From: DATFQI01 sp035264365
GTDB taxonomy: Bacteria; Actinomycetota; Thermoleophilia; Solirubrobacterales; Solirubrobacteraceae
Direction of reading: 5' to 3'
Assembly: GCA_035264365.1 (NCBI GenBank)
Contig: DATFQI010000095.1
Location: 1 to 6,270 of the forward strand
Length of the DNA stretch: 6,270 nucleotides
Part shown: piece by piece, positions 5,473 to 6,270 of the stretch
How positions within the stretch are numbered: position 1 is the stretch's first letter
Layout: the number at the start of each line of letters is the position of its first letter
Position numbers and translations under genes: made by a program
Notes under the pieces: generated by a model
The model's database searches: none
Seen by the model: the letters and a program-made list of their open reading frames with translations, nothing else
What the model was told of the DNA's origin: nothing

Positions 5473-5834
5473 TGGCCCGGATGGACCGCTCGACCGCCTG
5501 GCGCTCGGCTCTGCTGATGGGCGTCGCCGTCGCCGTGATCGCCGTGATCCTGGGACTGACGCTCGACGCGTCGTTCTTCCGCTCGTGGGGCTGGTTGGCC
5601 GGGCCGGGCGTGTGGGCGGCGTGCGCGCTGCTCGTCGCGAGGGTGCTGCGGCTGCCGGCGGGCTGGACGCTGCTCGGGGCAACGCTCTCCGGGCTGCCGA
5701 GCCTGCTCGCGGTGCTCGCCGACGTGCACTGGGCGGGCACGCCGCTGGCGCTGATCCTGTTCGGCCTCTGGTGCGGGCGCCTCGGTGCTCGGCGCGGTGA
5801 GTCCGCCGGCGGCGCGCGGGCGGTGACGGCCTGA
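5469..5834 (+). CDS. Small integral membrane protein with about four transmembrane helices, function unknown
   Basis: The frame gives 121 residues from the ATG at 5469; in-frame ATGs at 5472 and 5481 would give 120 and 117. No Shine-Dalgarno precedes any of them, so the start is uncertain: coupling through ATGA favours 5469, and a leaderless transcript is possible. Hydrophobic segments lie at about 13-32 (ALLMGVAVAVIAVILGLTL), 41-60 (GWLAGPGVWAACALLVARVL), 64-83 (AGWTLLGATLSGLPSLLAVL) and 88-105 (WAGTPLALILFGLWCGRL). A short Arg-rich cytoplasmic-type tail follows. The gene ends in TGA overlapping the ATG of the next gene (TGATG), so the two are probably one transcript with coupled translation. 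I do not recognise a named family. Small membrane proteins beside short-chain dehydrogenases give no firm clue to function. Confidence 0.8.
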   Translation: MMARMDRSTAWRSALLMGVAVAVIAVILGLTLDASFFRSWGWLAGPGVWAACALLVARVLRLPAGWTLLGATLSGLPSLLAVLADVHWAGTPLALILFGLWCGRLGARRGESAGGARAVTA

Positions 5835-6270
5835 TGGACCTCGGGCTCGCCGGGCGGGTCGCGCTCGTCACGGGTGGCTCGAAGGGGATCGGGCGCGCGA
5901 CCGCCGCGGCCCTGGCCGCCGAGGGCGCCCACGTGGCGATCGCGTCGCGCTCGCGGGAGTCGGTCGAGGCGGCCGCGGCCCAGATCGGCGCCCGCGGCTA
6001 CGTCTTCGACTCCGAGGACCTCGACGCCGTCGGCCCGCTGCTCGATGCCGTGGAGTCCGATCTCGGCCCGGTCGACGTCTACGTCGCCAACACCGGCGGC
6101 CCGCCCGGCGGCCCGGACCCGCTCGGCTTCACGCGCGCGCAGTGGGAGGCGGCGCATCGGGCACTCGTGCTCTCGCCGATGGCGTTCCTCGAGCGGCTGC
6201 TCCCGGCGATGGCCTCGCGCGGCTGGGGCCGCGTGCTCGCGATCGGCTCGATGGCCGTGTCCGAGCCGAT
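5834..6270 (+). CDS. Short-chain dehydrogenase/reductase (SDR), 3-oxoacyl-ACP-reductase-like, 3' end beyond window
   Basis: The first 145 codons are present. The N-terminus MDLGLAGRVALVTGGSKGIG carries the Rossmann TGxxxGxG motif (residues 13-20). Ser38-Arg39 after the second strand suggest NADP(H) preference. The usual NNAG motif is replaced by ANTGGPPGG (85-93), a variant I associate with BKR-like SDRs that depart from the standard motifs. Ser139 in IGSM stands where the catalytic serine is expected. The Tyr-x-x-x-Lys pair lies outside the window, so activity cannot be judged. It is probably a cytoplasmic NAD(P)H-dependent oxidoreductase; the substrate is unknown, and the fabG-like label reflects fold only. 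The start overlaps the stop of the membrane protein gene by one base (TGATG), which fixes the ATG and implies co-translation. Confidence 0.93.
   Translation, partial: MDLGLAGRVALVTGGSKGIGRATAAALAAEGAHVAIASRSRESVEAAAAQIGARGYVFDSEDLDAVGPLLDAVESDLGPVDVYVANTGGPPGGPDPLGFTRAQWEAAHRALVLSPMAFLERLLPAMASRGWGRVLAIGSMAVSEP

Noticed and set aside
5249..6157. Long minus-strand frame opposite the membrane protein and SDR genes
   Set aside because: Low-complexity Arg/Pro/Ala content and full overlap with two well-supported plus-strand genes show it to be a shadow.
1..6270. CRISPR array, transposase or phage genes
   Set aside because: No regularly spaced repeats and no transposase, integrase or phage structural motifs were found in any frame I read.

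Overview
The window is GC-rich DNA with strongly GC-biased third codon positions, near-perfect Shine-Dalgarno sequences (GGAGGTGA, GGGGAGG), frequent GTG starts and a tRNA gene without an encoded CCA end. Together with its gene types this suggests an actinobacterial chromosome, perhaps of the Thermoleophilia (Solirubrobacter/Conexibacter/Patulibacter group). The lineage is inference from composition and gene style, not from a marker gene.

Layout. Positions 1-615 (minus) hold the N-terminal part of a membrane-anchored beta-propeller protein of the F510_1955/BNR glycosylhydrolase-like type, interrupted by two single-base insertions. Around 689-916 (plus) lies what looks like the C-terminal tail of a class I SAM-dependent methyltransferase whose body is absent. 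A palindrome and a strong GC hairpin follow. The dominant gene, 1013-3217 (minus), encodes a secreted subtilisin-like (S8) protease with all catalytic residues and a C-terminal autotransporter-type beta-strand-repeat/beta-helix region, but no beta-barrel. A roughly 430-base intergenic region separates it from a divergent gene for a small secreted two-cysteine protein (3651-3896, plus) that ends in a clear hairpin terminator.

From about 4.0 to 5.1 kb lies an accessory-looking pocket on the minus strand: an SMI1/KNR4 (SUKH) gene broken by one missing base, and two tiny upstream reading frames with good codon bias. The pocket abuts the 3' end of a tRNA-Val(UAC) gene (5128-5201, minus). To the right (5221-6270, plus) is a tightly packed block: a coding-like stretch without a usable start, a four-helix small membrane protein, and a short-chain dehydrogenase/reductase cut by the window end. 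The last two overlap as TGATG and are probably co-translated.

The window reads as a seam between ordinary chromosomal genes and decaying or accessory ones. Three separate single-base lesions, each restorable to a good family match, mean either real gene decay or residual indel errors in the assembly. The long protease frame is intact. I see no complete multi-gene defence or biosynthetic system. The most unusual gene is the autotransporter-style protease in what appears to be a single-membrane organism.
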